This document shows positions 22,810-34,265 of a stretch of DNA of 64,000 bases, one piece after another (position 1 is the first letter of the stretch; every line of letters starts with the position of its first letter). This DNA is from Proteles cristata cristata (Eukaryota; Chordata; Mammalia; Carnivora; Hyaenidae). The position numbers were made by a program, and so were the translations under genes. Below the pieces are notes generated by a model. It did not search any database. It had not been told where the DNA came from and was given only the letters and a program-made list of their open reading frames with translations. The stretch is from contig JAESUZ010000139.1 of assembly GCA_017311185.1 (NCBI GenBank), forward strand, positions 62,001 to 126,000, in the 5' to 3' direction.

Positions 22810-22990
22810 CTGGATTTAGCAAATGAAAGCACAGGGCACCTCACTGAATTTGAATTTCAGGTGAACAACGATAATTTTTTAGTAAAGTATGTTGCAAGTA
22901 CTACAATATTTGCATACTTATACTAAAAGTATTTGCTTTTTATCATTGAAATTCAGATTTAACTGGATGTCCCGTGTATTATCTGGAAAG
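22810..22990. mobile_element. Palindromic (fold-back) DNA-transposon-like element
   Basis: The left arm has 'gaatttgaatttcaggtgaa' (22847-22866) and 'ttttttagtaaagtatgt' (22875-22892). The right arm has 'gcatacttatactaaaa' (22912-22928) and 'tgaaattcagatttaactgg' (22947-22966), roughly the reverse complement of the left. The outer parts 'tggatttagcaaatg' and 'tattatctgga' also pair loosely. I recognise the pattern as an ancient palindromic interspersed repeat but cannot name the family with confidence. It has no coding capacity. Confidence 0.6.
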
Positions 22991-23290
22991 TCTTATCACT
23001 ACCCTCTCTGGCTTCACCTCTCTTGGATGTTCACAAGGGAGCGGGCAGGGTTTGCGGCTTTTATCTGTAGAAGCATCACTTCAAGGGTGGAGGTTTTGTC
23101 CTTCATTTTCCTCTTTGCTGGCCAAGCTAAGCTTTTTTCGATGTTGTATGTGGCTAGGCCTCTCAGTCAGAGCAGCTGGGCCAAGCTTTACTTCCGATAT
23201 GGACTCCGGTGCTCTTAAAAAATCTGGACTTTGGTTGAACTGCTTCTACCAAAGTGATATTGTACCCAAAACTTATTTTGCTCTATAAAC
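22991..23290. other. Unclassified non-coding sequence
   Basis: No gene or named repeat. The frames at 22889-23218 and 22974-23288 overlap in different phases. Confidence 0.4.
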
Positions 23291-23303
23291 TTAGAGTGGA
23301 CAC

Positions 23304-23535
23304 TTAAAAAAATTTTTTTTAAATGTTTGTTTATTTTTGAGAGAGAGACAGACAGACAGAGCGTGAGTGGGGGAGGAAAAGAGAGAGAGGGAGACACAGA
23401 ATCCAAAGCAGGCTCCCGGCTCTGAGCTGTCGGCTGTCAGCACAGAGCCTGACATGGTGCTCGAACCCACTGACCATGAGATCATGACCTGAGCCAAAGT
23501 CGGATGCTTAACCAACTGAGCCACCCAGGTGCCCC
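23304..23535 (-). mobile_element. Felid tRNA-derived SINE (older type)
   Basis: Plus-strand order is the T-rich tail, 'aatgtttgtttatttttgag', a (GA)/(GACA) tract, 'gagacacagaatccaaagca', then the head complement 'gcttaaccaactgagccacc'. The 'gctgtcggctgtcagcac' part carries a small internal duplication. A short flanking duplication 'gtggacag'-like is visible on both sides. Confidence 0.95.
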
Positions 23536-23754
23536 TGGTGGACAGTCCTTATAAGGAATGGTCCCGAAGCATGAGTCTGAGGCGAGAGTGTAGGCTCTGG
23601 GAGCCAAGGGTGTCATTTACCACAGGGATCTGAGACATTGAATCTGAGAGATCAGAAATCCTTTTTGTTTATTTCTTCATTGTTGACCATGATCTGGTAA
23701 ACTGAAACTCCAGGCATGTCACTTGTAGATAGGCCAGGAGTCAACAAAAGGCAA

Positions 23755-23986
23755 TAGCAGTAATTTACTGAGCATTCTGTTCTTGCCGGACACTGTGCTA
23801 ATAGCTTTCCGTGCATGTTCACAGTTAAGCTGCACGAGAGTTTAATGAGCTAAGTACTCTTATCACCCTCATCTTCCAAGTGAAGAACCAGGCTTCCAGT
23901 GGGTTCATGACTTGCCTAAGATCACATAGAATGTGGCCAGACTGGGACTTGAACTCTGGTAGTTTGACAACAGAGCTCCCACTTTC
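23755..23986 (-). repeat. MIR SINE, split by two later SINEs
   Basis: Antisense MIR order: 'ttactgagcattctgttctt', 'ggacactgtgctaatagctt', 'gacttgcctaagatcacata', 'agactgggacttgaactctg' and 'cagagctcccactttc'. The remainder ('cactatcaggctgaactgc') continues at about 24438-24460 beyond the SINE pair. Confidence 0.7.
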
Positions 23987-24008
23987 TTTCTTTTTTTTCT
24001 TTATATTA

Positions 24009-24229
24009 AAACATTTTTAAAATATTTATTTATTTTTGAGAGAGAGAGAGAGAAAGACAGGACATGAGCAGGGAAGGAGCAGAGAGAGAGGGAGACACAG
24101 AATCTGAAGCAGGCTCCAGGCTCTGAGTTGTCAGCACAGAGCCCAACATGGGGCTTGAACCCACGAACTGTGAGATCATGGTCTGAGCTGAAGTCGGACG
24201 CTTAACTGACTGAGCCACCCAGGCGCCCC
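24009..24229 (-). mobile_element. Felid tRNA-derived SINE (older type), inserted in another SINE's tail
   Basis: Plus-strand order is 'atatttatttatttttgaga', 'gagacacagaatctgaagca', 'gagttgtcagcacagagccc' and the head complement 'cgcttaactgactgagccac'. It abuts a second minus-strand SINE whose target-site duplication lies outside both, so this is the later insertion, placed in the A-tail of the older copy. Confidence 0.94.
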
Positions 24230-24421
24230 TTTAATATATATATTTTAAATGTTTGTTTATTTTTGAGAGAGAGCGCACAAGCGGAGAGGTGCAGACAGAG
24301 GATCTGAAGTGGGCTCTGTGCTGACAACAGTGAGCCCACTGTGGGACTTGATCTTATAAACCAGGAGATGATGACCAGAGCCTGAAGTCAGACATTCAGT
24401 TGACTGAGCCACCCAGGCGTC
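24230..24421 (-). mobile_element. Carnivore SINE, older outer member of a nested pair
   Basis: 'Aatgtttgtttatttttgag', 'agaggatctgaagtgggctc' and the head complement 'cagttgactgagccacccag' mark a decayed, shortened copy. Its duplication is 'cagagctcccactttc' (23971-23986) and 'cagacctcccactttc' (24422-24437). The two differ at one of 16 bases and enclose both SINEs. Confidence 0.88.
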
Positions 24422-24459
24422 CAGACCTCCCACTTTCCACTATCAGGCTGAACTGCATG

Positions 24460-26845
24460 GGGACAGGCCTGGGCTATGGGGTCTCAGTAAACGCTTGCAG
24501 ATTGATCTGTCGACTCTGTTTTAATGATTTCTAACAAGAAAGGATCCGTTACAACCTCTTCAATAGCTTTTTCTACTGTGTGATGCCCTGTTTTGACAGG
24601 CTACTCTTCTATGTATGAATATGATGTCTCTCTTTCACAGTATAACACCATTCCCTAGCTTCAGTGGAAATAGCAAACTGATCAGTATCTTCTACATCAA
24701 GAGATAACTTTTTTTCTTTCCAGCCATCTCTCAGTCGTTTACATTCTGTATTCAACGTCACGATCAAAGATAATTCGAGTGCCTGTTTCCTAATGTTTCA
24801 TATTCTTTGTTGCTTTCTTTCAAATTCCTTCTCAATTACATGTTGTAAGTGCATAGTAAGCATGTATTTGATTGGCTTGGATCTCGCAGTCTTCTCTCCT
24901 GCATGTACAGCACAGCCTGGTACCTCTCCAAAGGTGTGTAGTGTTTTGCTGATTTCCTTTGAGTCATACCTAGTTCTTGTTTGTTTCATTGCTGACCAGT
25001 GTGTACTACATTCTTCTTGACATGGTGGTCTGTGATCGTATTCAACAATTGCTGACAATGTACTCAAATCACAGGGTTTGTTAATGATCCTGGGCCCACT
25101 AGGGAATGTCTGACACCCTGGTGTAGAGGCCACTGGGAGCATAGATGTCTCATGCAGTGTGATCATGAGACCATGGAGCTCCTCACAGCTGAAGGAGCTG
25201 TGGCTTTGAACTGATTGCAGAATGCCTCTGCAGCTTGCATGCTTTCAGTCCTTAGAGTTCCAGAGGCCCTGTTGTCTCTCTGATCGAGTGTTCAGATTGA
25301 GGGTTTTGAACCCTTTGGCAACCCTGGAAAGAAGAGTCAGGAAAAGGGTGACGAAAATTACTGCCATTGATCTCCAATGTCCTGGAGGATGCGGGAGAGC
25401 TTTGGAGCTCTTGGGAGCTCTCTTTTTGAGATTTCTCTGTAGCATCCAGGAGCTTTTGAGACATATGGTTGCTGGACTTTGAAGGATCTTTGCTTCAACC
25501 CCAGATCACTTGGGGATACAGAGCGTTGAGTCTACTGGTTAAAGAACATGAAACTCTTGGAGAGAAATCAAGGGAGAAGGTAGATGCTGATTTGCATTTC
25601 AGCCTGGACAGCATGTAAACCTCAGCTAGGTGAAAGAGTTATCAGAGATATCTCTCATCTTTCACCAGTGGATTCAGCCCCAGCCTGTATCCCCAGGTGC
25701 TCTTGGGGTTGAAGCAAGAGCTCCCCTGATGTCCAGCAATCACACGTATTTCTGCTATCACCTGCTGCAAGGACTAATGGCCTCCCTTCCTAGGGACCTG
25801 CGATCTGCAGAAATCAGTAGGACCCTTGGGAGCAACCCTTAATTAAAGGCTGACTTACCCAAACTCTCTTTTCCAATCACTTAGTTCTTTCAAAGAAAAA
25901 GTAGCCTGTGGGATTATGGTAGGTTTGTGTCCCTGGGTTTCCTGAGTGGCTGTCCACCAGTTCAGAGGAACCGATGTACCAGTGATTCCAGATGGTCCGT
26001 GTGTCCACAGAAGTCCCATTATCCGCCGATCGCCCTCCCTACATCCAGTGTGCTTTTCTGAGGACCGCTAGTCCTGATCTGTGCTGTGAATCAAGATGCG
26101 CCATCTCCGGTATGCTGATGGGATTGATGTAACCTACATTCAGCAGAATTGCACATTTTATAACTAAATGTACAGTTGCTTCTTGCAGAATCCAGGTCTC
26201 TTAAGTCTGAGCACCTCTTTGCTTCAGAAACATGGCTTTTGAGTGAATAGCCTTTGTCAAGTTCCCAGTGCTGGCTGTGCCACCACCAACCGTGTTCTAG
26301 TCTTTGGCCTCAGAACGGAACCGGATGACTGTGGCAAACATGAACTTGAGACCATAGATATTTATATATAATCTGAGACCCACATCGGTAGGGCTGTGCT
26401 TTGTCTGCAAACAAAGGAAAATAGGACTTCTTTGCTATTTACAGTGCTGTCTCAGCAAGGCACACATTTCAGCATTTTTAGTGCCCCCAGAGGGCTGACA
26501 AAGGTTTGTTGTTCTTTGATTGCAGTGAGGTTTTGAATTTAGCGTTGAAACGTATGAGGCAGGGTTGGATTGATCCTTATGAAAAGAAAGCATTTACCCG
26601 AAGGATCCCCGCCCTGGCAGAAACTTTCTTTAGGCTTTTGCTATGAGGCAATGTGGCTATATTTGACCCAGAACCTTTTTCTTTTTTTTTTTTGTCATCT
26701 CCATTTGACAACACTTTCGGCATTTTGTATTGCATTTGCCCATGTGCTAGTTTTGGGTATCATCTCCTTCCTTCTAGCACTTTGTCTACATTTAACTGAA
26801 GGATAGTTGACTTTTGAACGAACAGGTGCCAAACTTCCGGGGTCT
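24460..26845. other. Long unclassified non-coding interval
   Basis: About 2.4 kb in which I recognise no SINE, MIR, L2 or gene. The 122-codon minus-strand frame at 24798-25166 and the 86-codon frame at 25222-25482 have no domain. The region may be unique or hold an old LTR or LINE too decayed to identify. Confidence 0.4.
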
Positions 26846-26953
26846 GAGTGGAACGATGGTAGCTTTCATCACGGTTTTCTTGTAGAGGTATCTTGGGGAG
26901 AGTGGAACGATGGTAGCTTTCATCACAGTTTTCTTGTAGAGGTATCTTGGGGA
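26846..26953. repeat. 54-bp tandem duplication (two copies)
   Basis: Copy 1 (26846-26899) and copy 2 (26900-26953) both begin 'gagtggaacgatggtagctt' and end 'gaggtatcttgggga'. The only difference I see is 'cacggtttt' against 'cacagtttt'. A partial third start ('gagtgaa') follows. The 54-bp period is a multiple of three, so a minus-strand frame (26760-26999) stays open through both, but it has no other coding evidence. Confidence 0.95.
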
Positions 26954-28220
26954 GAGTGAAAGCCAATTTCAGTTTAAAATGCGACGCTTCAAAGACCACT
27001 TTGCTAAGAGTAAATACTCCAGTGTAGTGGGATTATAGGTAACCTTTTCCTTTTCTCTCTTCTAAAGGCTTAAAATGTGTTTAATTTGACTTTGTAATGA
27101 AAATAGCTGTTATTAAGAAGCATCACTGTGTTAAAAAAAAAATCTGCCACTTCCTTGGTTCTGGGATAGGCCAGCGAGCCTACAGGGTGATAGATGACAT
27201 GAGTTGAACATTGTGGAAGCGATTCCGAGAAGAACTCATGCCTCATCCTCAGCTTTGCCTGTCAGTGATGGTTGCCATGGTGATGGTTTTGGTGTCATCC
27301 GCAGAGGCTTTGGGCTGCATCTGGGAAATGAGCCACGGCCACAGGTGGAGTCCTGTAGGATCACTTTTTACGTTACGGTTTCAAGTTGAAAAGGAGAGGA
27401 TAAATGGATTATTGAAAATCTAAGATACAGAATGGAGAAAAACCGTGGAGATACTGTGTTCCGGGAAGTGGGGTAGGATTGCTGTTGGGTGTGGGGTTGT
27501 GGCTCTCTTTGCTCCCATCACTGACCACTGCCCTTCAGTGAGGGGGAGTGTGATTTTTGACCTGTGCTATCACTGCCCTGGCAAAAGCTGGTTCCCGATT
27601 GGCTGCTTGTTGGGCCAAGCTGTGGACTCTTCCCCTGTTGGGAGGTAATGAGGAGAAGAAAGCAATAGGCAGCCCAGATTAGTGTAATCCGAGGACAGTT
27701 CACACAGTGAGCCTCTGCCTTTCCCTTCTCTGCAGGGAGATAGACAGTGTGGGGCTGTGTGGTTACAACTTGATGATTTATTAGCTACGCTGACCAGGCC
27801 GTAGTCAGTGGGAAAAGTGACAGGACCGCAGTGTTCCAGAAGTTCTCAAATACAGCATCCTGCAGACTGGAGAACAGATACTTCTGTGAATATGTAAAGA
27901 CTTTCAAGGAATATGCGGGCATAAATAATATTAGAGACTTAATTTCCAGATCTTCAGTTTTTTAGTGTATTCTTTCATAAAATCAATCTGCTTGAGAAAG
28001 TGCCACCACCCCACCTCCTTCATACTCGTGTTTTTCTTACTTTACAAAAGAAAAGCGTATCTCTAATTTACCCAGAAGTTTACTGTATATGTTGCCTGAA
28101 GGTCAAATAACTTCTATTGGGGCTGCATAACGAGACAATTTGACATATTCGTGTTGGGGAGACCTTCTTTTATGCAAGACCTCATAAACTACCCTTGTAA
28201 CCAGCTTATTGAGAGATATA
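26954..28220. other. Unclassified non-coding sequence
   Basis: No recognisable gene or repeat. A 'ggttgccatggtgatgg' stretch (27269-27285) contains one RFX-like half site (GTTGCC), insufficient for a regulatory call. Confidence 0.4.
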
Positions 28221-28440
28221 TTTCTGGTAAGATCTTTTACATTTATTTTTAAAATTGTGGTAAAATATATATAAAATAAAATTTAATATGATTTTACTAT
28301 TTAATGCTCATCTGTCAAAATTTATAATGTATGTATGTTCTTTTCACCAAATGCTTACAATTAATAACTGCAGTAATATCTCAATCCAGAAAAGAACCGT
28401 TAAACACATAGAACCCATGATTACAAGTAATACAAAAAAA
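28221..28440. repeat. AT-rich L1-like remnant
   Basis: 'Aaaattgtggtaaaatatat', 'ataaaataaaatttaatatg' and, later, 'ttcttttcaccaaatgctta' and 'gaaccgttaaacaca' recall a stretch common in old L1 3' regions ('attgtggtaaaatacacataacataaaattt'). Low-complexity AT content makes this uncertain. Confidence 0.35.
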
Positions 28441-30355
28441 TCATAAACTTTAATCTACATATGTATTGTGGTTGCAAAGTGGTATGATAGAGAGTGATCG
28501 TTACAGTACTTTCATGCATAATATATATATGTGAATAATGTATCACATTACCACAAAATAATGTGAGTGAAATGAGAGAGAAATACACTGTGAGAGGGAA
28601 AGAAGGAATGACAGGCGATCTATGATATTTAAAGGAGAGCTTAATCTTCTATTTTAAAGTGGATGGTGGTTGATACCAACTTACTATGGTATTTGTATTC
28701 CATTAAATACATTTAAAACAGCGACCTAACAGTTGATTTTAAAATGTTAGTATTTACTGTATGCCAGCAATTATATCCTTGGCAGCCACTTCAATTACCA
28801 TGGAAAAAAATGTAAATGTCAATTTACATACATTTACATATGGGGTACATACATTTAAGAGTCCTTTCAGTGGGTAACTGAGCAAAAATGTTTGTAGATA
28901 CTATTCACGTTCCTCCATCTTGAGTTTTTATATATCTTATACTGCAACACCTGACTTACCTTGTTTCCTGCTTTGACACCCCCCCAGTAATTTGCTCAGA
29001 ATCTCCTCGGGGTCATCTGCATCATCCCCTGGAATGTCCCACACAGCTGCTAGTTCCATTCCCAAATTAGGCTTGCCCCTCCACCTGCTTGCAGTCCTGC
29101 ATTATTACAACATGAGCAGTACTTGGCGTCCTGGTCTATACCCTGTTGGGCATCTGTCTGCATAGCCATTCCTGGGAATTAAGCCTGTGACAGGTCTATT
29201 TCCAAGTATGAATGCTTCGTACTATGGTTCTGAAATCAAAGTCAGGTGAAGAACCAGTTGCTTGGGTCACCTGATCTCATGGACTTCGGTTGGGGTTGCA
29301 CTAACCTGTTTGCTCAATGCCCTTACACCACTGATTCTGTTCCTTTGGCAAGATAGCTATTGGAGCTCTCCTGGGAGTCTGAGCCCTCAACCCTCACTGA
29401 CTCGCACAGAACCCGTCTCTCTGTGGGCACCGGTAGGGGCCGGTAGTAGTCGGGGCTCTGCTGCTGCCTCCCGCACTCTGTGCACAGAAAGGCTAGCTCT
29501 GGAGAGAGAAGAGTGGAGGCGCGCCACACAAAATCTGCTGTCATTGTGTCCACGGGAACTTAGCATTGTTCTAACAGGTAAGACAGAGATTCGGGCGTCA
29601 GCAACTGTAGTTAGTTCCTAAAGGAGCTTTCTCCGGGATCACACGGGCAGAGCCAGACTCAAGCAGTAACACCCAGGAAGGCAACAGGAATCCAGTGATA
29701 CAGAAAACACAGCTTTCGGAAGGGAAGTGTAGGTTAGTTACAGAATTGTAACACCTCATGAAAATGCTTACCTTGCCACTTCTCACTCTTTCTAATGTCC
29801 TAACAGTGATGCCTTCGATGGATTAAGCAGCTAGAACAAGAAGAGGACCAGGTACTTAGTTGTGTTTTGTTTGGTTGGCCTGCAGGCTTTTGTTTTTATG
29901 AGTTTTGCTCTGCCCCAATTTGTTGCAGACCTTAGACCTCTAAGCCCTACTTATTATTAGTGCCAATTTAAGAATGTGTCTTGAGTCCCTCTATTCTTGA
30001 AAAGCATGTAACGCTAGAAAAGCAGTTCATTTTTCTAGCCATGGTCATCTGAAAAGTGGACTGATATAGAGGAACTAACTCACGTTTTAGAGGAACCATA
30101 CAAACTAACCTACCCAGTAGTCCAGATCCTGGAAAAATTAAAGCTCTGAGCTTATAAGAAAATAGGTAACTGAAGTGATGTTCAGACCCGTGTGCTGGCC
30201 CACAGCCCTCTCAGTTTAGAACCTGTATGTTACGTTTGTATTCTAGACTACCTGTCACCATCTGAGGCACATAGTAGCCATGTGGAAAATACTTGAATAA
30301 TCAGGTAAAAGCCTTAATATCTATCTCTTAAAACTGAAAGAAATGTTTCTTTCTG
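28441..30355. other. Unclassified non-coding sequence
   Basis: No recognisable repeat or gene across about 1.9 kb. It includes an exon-like 45-bp segment at 29807-29851 flanked by good splice signals but with a stop in each full frame. The 119-codon frame at 29262-29621 has no domain. Confidence 0.4.
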
Positions 30356-30359
30356 GCAG

Positions 30360-30550
30360 TCAAGTCAGATCTTAAGTCACAGGTTGATATCACTGGCCCT
30401 AACTTTGTGACCTCGGCAAGTGATTTTACTTTCCTGACACTCCCCTTTGTCATCTGTAAAATGCGGAGCCCAGGGTCCACCTTTGCAGTTGGCAGGACTA
30501 GAGAAAGTGAGTGAAACACAAAGTAGGAGCTGAGCAGCTATTAACATTTC
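30360..30550 (+). repeat. MIR SINE
   Basis: 'Taactttgtgacctcggcaa', 'gtgattttactttcctgaca', 'tgtcatctgtaaaatgcgga' and 'ggactagagaaagtgagtga' follow the MIR core in sense. Confidence 0.7.
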
Positions 30551-30969
30551 CTTGGAGGCATCTTGGTACCCCCTGCACAGGGGACCGTGCTAGAGTCTGG
30601 CCCACAGTAGGCCACCTGGCTACTGCTACTGGGAAGCTCTATTGGGGCGGGGGCGAGCCTTCTGCCTGTGATATGGTGGGTTGTGTGACTGAGAGAGTGG
30701 CCTCGCCATGGTCACCTCTCCTCAGGAGCGTGTGGTTAGAGAGGGTTTTAGGAGATTACTGAAGGCATTGATGGGAAGCGGGTGTGTGGCAGTTCAGAGG
30801 ACATTTTAGATTTGAGGAAAGGTAGAAGAGAGGAAATGGAGAAGGTAAGATAAAGGTGAGTGACGAACAGGCACATCTACGTAAAATTGAAGTTGTCCTG
30901 TCTAGATTGGTTTTATAAGTGAAAGTTCAAGTAGGCAAATATGCATATATTGATAAAGGAATCTGTGGT
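30551..30969. other. Unclassified non-coding sequence
   Basis: Nothing recognised between the MIR and the following L2. Confidence 0.4.
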
Positions 30970-31560
30970 TCATTCATGGATTCGTTAGTGTGATAGATAT
31001 CTAGTGAGTGTCTACCACGTGTCATGAACCGTTAAAGTACCAGCGACACTGCAGTGAGCGGCTGGGGCCAGGTGCCTGCCCTCGTGAAGCCTGTGCTGGA
31101 ATGAGGGAGACAATAAGCAGATGTGAATGTAATGATATCACAGAGTGATGAGTGCTGTCAAAAAAAAAAAAAAAACTGAAGACAGGATGAGGCAAATTTC
31201 TATTTCGGATAGATCGGGCAGGACAAACCTGCTGGGTGTCACACCCAGCAGAGACATGAACCGCATGAGGAGGTGGATCATGTAGGTATCTGGGCTGAGA
31301 GTATCTCCGGCAGAGAAGGCACAAATGCAAAGACCCAGAGGCAGAAAAACCTTTCCGTTTAAGAGAAAGCAAGGAGGCTGCTCCGAGAGAACAGCGAATG
31401 GGGTGGAAATAGGGGAGGTAGTCAAGGGCTAGTTCACGTGGGGCTTTGCAGGCCATGGCGAGAACCTGGGATTTCATTCTCAATTCGGTGGGGAACTAGT
31501 TGAGAATTTCTGAATAGGAACATAACATGATCTGACTTAATGATCCTTTATGTAAGCAAA
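30970..31560 (-). repeat. L2 LINE, long fragment
   Basis: Antisense L2 order from its 3' end: 'ggttcattcatggattcg', 'gtgtctaccacgtgtcatga', 'gcctgccctcgtgaagcc', 'gggagacaataagcagatg', 'atgagtgctgtc', 'gcaaagacccagaggca', 'gggctttgcaggccatggcg' and 'gaacataacatgatctgact'. An A15-type run at about 31160-31174 sits inside it. The 153-codon minus-strand frame here is an accidental reading. Confidence 0.8.
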
Positions 31561-31649
31561 TTGTCATCTAGGAACCCATCTTATAAATTGTCATTTGATT
31601 TGCACAGTGAGCCTGATGGGTTAATTCCATTTCACATATAAAGGAAGTG

Positions 31650-31890
31650 TTATAATCCAACCGTTACAGCCTTAGACTTGAGACAGACTTGTATTTGAAT
31701 TTTGACTATGTTTCTTAAGGCTTTTAGGACTTTGGGCAGAATGCTTATATTCGGTACATATCTCTTATCCTTAAAATGGTGCAGTAATAATAAGATCTAC
31801 CGGCAGGGTTGTTTTGAGGGTTAAATGAAGTAATATCCCTGAAGTTCTGGCGCATGGCCAGGCACAGCCACGGAGCCCTGCTCGGTGTGC
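31650..31890 (+). repeat. MIR SINE, nearly full length
   Basis: 'Aggactttgggcagaatgct', 'tctcttatccttaaaatggt', 'gcagtaataataagatctac', 'cagggttgttttgagggtta', 'aatgaagtaatatc' and 'ggcgcatggccaggcaca' are in sense MIR order. Confidence 0.75.
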
Positions 31891-32139
31891 AGTTGGCCAT
31901 TGCCCTTCTTATTAGAGAGGAATTAGACAGGCCCCCCGACCCCAAGGTGTTCCTTCCTTCACCCCTACCCTGTACTGCCTGCCACCGAGAAGGTGCTTCG
32001 CCCACGAATGGAGATGGGGAGCGCCTCCACAGGGACCTGAGGGGTCAGGGACATGATCAAAGTGTGAGCTGAGCAAGGTGACTGTGACAGCAGCTCTCAG
32101 GATCGTCTGTGATTTATCCTCACAGGGAGACGCGATAAT
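31891..32139. other. Unclassified non-coding sequence
   Basis: Nothing recognised. The open frames here extend from neighbouring repeats. Confidence 0.4.
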
Positions 32140-32215
32140 GAGACTGTGCTCTACCCCCAGGTATAGTGCTGTGTGCGCAGCAGGCCCTGGATAAATATTT
32201 GTTGGAGATGAGAAT
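32140..32215 (+). repeat. L2 LINE 3'-end fragment
   Basis: 'Ctctacccccaggtatagtg', 'gcgcagcaggccctggataa' and 'atatttgttggagatga' match the L2 3' terminus ('ccccagtgcctag ... gtaggtgctcaataaatatttgttgaatga'). Confidence 0.5.
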
Positions 32216-34155
32216 CCTTTAAAGTGATTATCATCTCTGTTGAAGGATACTGTATTGTAAATTCCCATTAATTTAGGTTCCTTTACGTTCCGTGAATTCA
32301 GATATGATCCTCGTACATTGTATGAAATGCAGAGTTGGGACTAAATGACTTACCTCGAGACTTTGTAAAAAATAGATGATTACCTAATTTAGGCCTATCA
32401 GGACATTGCAAATTGATTTGCCTCATTTTATTTTACTTATTATTCACATGTATCCTCGTTTAAAATATTATTTGTACAGCCATTAAAAGTCATAAAATAA
32501 TTATTTCCAAGAGATTTGAGTTTTCATTAATTTTGATAAGATAGTCTAGCCCTTAAAAATTGCAAATGGATTAGATTTAATTAACATTATTCAGTTGGAC
32601 AAGTTTAGGTTCAAAACAGTAAGTGCTCGGGCATATGGCTGAAGAGTTGATGGGGTATTTGGGGGAGGAGGGGGAGGATTGGAAGAAGGATTTTTCTCAG
32701 GCCCTGGGGAACAATTCCAGGAAAGTAAACAGAGAGAGGAGTTGCTGCTTAAAACGTGGATCAGTAAGACATTTGGGGCTGCCCTCCCTGCTCCCAGTCA
32801 CATCACTATTCCAGGCCTTTGCCCACAGCCACCGATAACCCCCCTAATGACGTGGAGTCTCAGAATCCTTTGGCTCAAGTGGGAAAGGTAAGATGTAGCG
32901 GTTAGGAGAGACATTTGGATTTGCAGGTGGAAGATGGTCAAAGGCAGTCCTCTTTCAAAGGTGTATAGACCAGTGGTTTTAAGATTGACGGCCTTGGGAC
33001 AAACTTGAACCAGTTGGGACTCACACATGTGCACCGTCTTTGACCTTTTGCCCAGGAGATGGCAGTAACATGCTAACATTGAAGCTTTTCCAGTTGTCCT
33101 TAATAGATACTGCGAGAGCCTGTATAGTCACAGTTGAGCCTCATTTTCATTCTCACCTCATCAACATTCAGTTTTACATTTAGTTATTTCAACCTTTGTC
33201 TCCCATGGTCTGCGCACATGCAGATCTTGGAAGTGACATTTTTCACCCGTTTGTAGCTTACTAACAGACTGGAAATCTGCAGTGATGCTTTCTTATGTTT
33301 AATGCTGTGTATGTTGCAGGCCTTGGTTATTACTACTTCCTAGTGTATCGGGTTTAAGGGCAGATTATGCTGCTCTATCTCAGGTACTAAGGTGGCTATC
33401 CTCTCCCTGACTTTTCTAGATTTAGCAAATCGTGCTGCCCAGAGTTTGCATCCTCTATCTGACAGTAGAGCTCTATACCTTAGAAACAAAAGGTCACACC
33501 CTATCCCGTGCGTTATACAGGGTTTGAAATGAGAGAAGCATTATTATTTCTTTCCTTCTTTGTCCATCTTCACAGCAGGAAGCTTTGGTGGCATGCTCCA
33601 GCCTTATCGTTACTGTGGCTAGGCTTATTGGCTTTTCTCTTGGAGAACTTTTTGACCCCAAGGTCAGTGGGGAAGTTATGGGCTAGTTGCGGACATTTTG
33701 TTTACTATTGATAGGGCTCAATAGAGGAGCATAATGTAGTTTCAAAATACTAAAAACAGAAGGAGGCTTTGGAGGATATAAAATCCTCAATACCTAGCAA
33801 TATTGTTCTGATCATTCTTGGCAATTGGCTTAGCTTTATCTGAAAGCCACAGAAGAGTGTGAATCTCTCCCCAACTCAGCTCTCTCCTACTCAAGGGAGT
33901 GGCTGCCTTCTCCAGCCCTTGGTTCCCATAGGGAACACCAGCATACAGACAGTGGTTCATGAAAAAAACTGTGAGGAGTGAAGGGAATCTGTGAGAAGAG
34001 AGGATGGACAGGATGAGTGGTGGGAGGTGAGGAGGGGAAGAATCAATATGAACTTGAACCTTGCAGGCTGTGCAAAGTGCATAGTGAGTCACCTATTTCC
34101 AGGCACCATGTTGGAAGGTATGTGGAGGGTCTGGATGTTTATGAGATGTGCTTGA

Positions 34156-34157
<2 letters not shown>
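32216..34157. other. Unclassified non-coding interval
   Basis: AT-rich at 32380-32620, then mixed sequence. I recognise no gene or named repeat. Frames of 60-101 codons occur on both strands without domains. Confidence 0.4.
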
Positions 34158-34245
<88 letters not shown>

Positions 34246-34265
34246 GGAGAGAGAATGAGAGAGAT
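34158..34265. repeat. Compound (TG)n-(AG)n microsatellite
   Basis: About 20 TG units (34159-34198) pass without break into about 19 AG units (to about 34236), then degenerate 'ggagagagagggagagagaa'. Long pure runs of both kinds suggest high length variability. The minus-strand frame here, which reads as Leu-Ser and Thr-His repeats, is an artefact of this tract. Confidence 0.97.

Noticed and set aside
26760..26999. Minus-strand frame with a two-times repeated peptide
   Set aside because: The repetition is explained by the 54-bp DNA duplication. No start context, splice sites or homology was recognised.
27269..27285. RFX-type X-box candidate in 'ggttgccatggtgatgg'
   Set aside because: Only one half site is good; the second half lacks the expected RGYAAC.
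30970..31560. 153-codon minus-strand frame (31022-31483)
   Set aside because: It lies entirely in an L2 remnant and includes a poly-Phe run from the A-run at about 31160.
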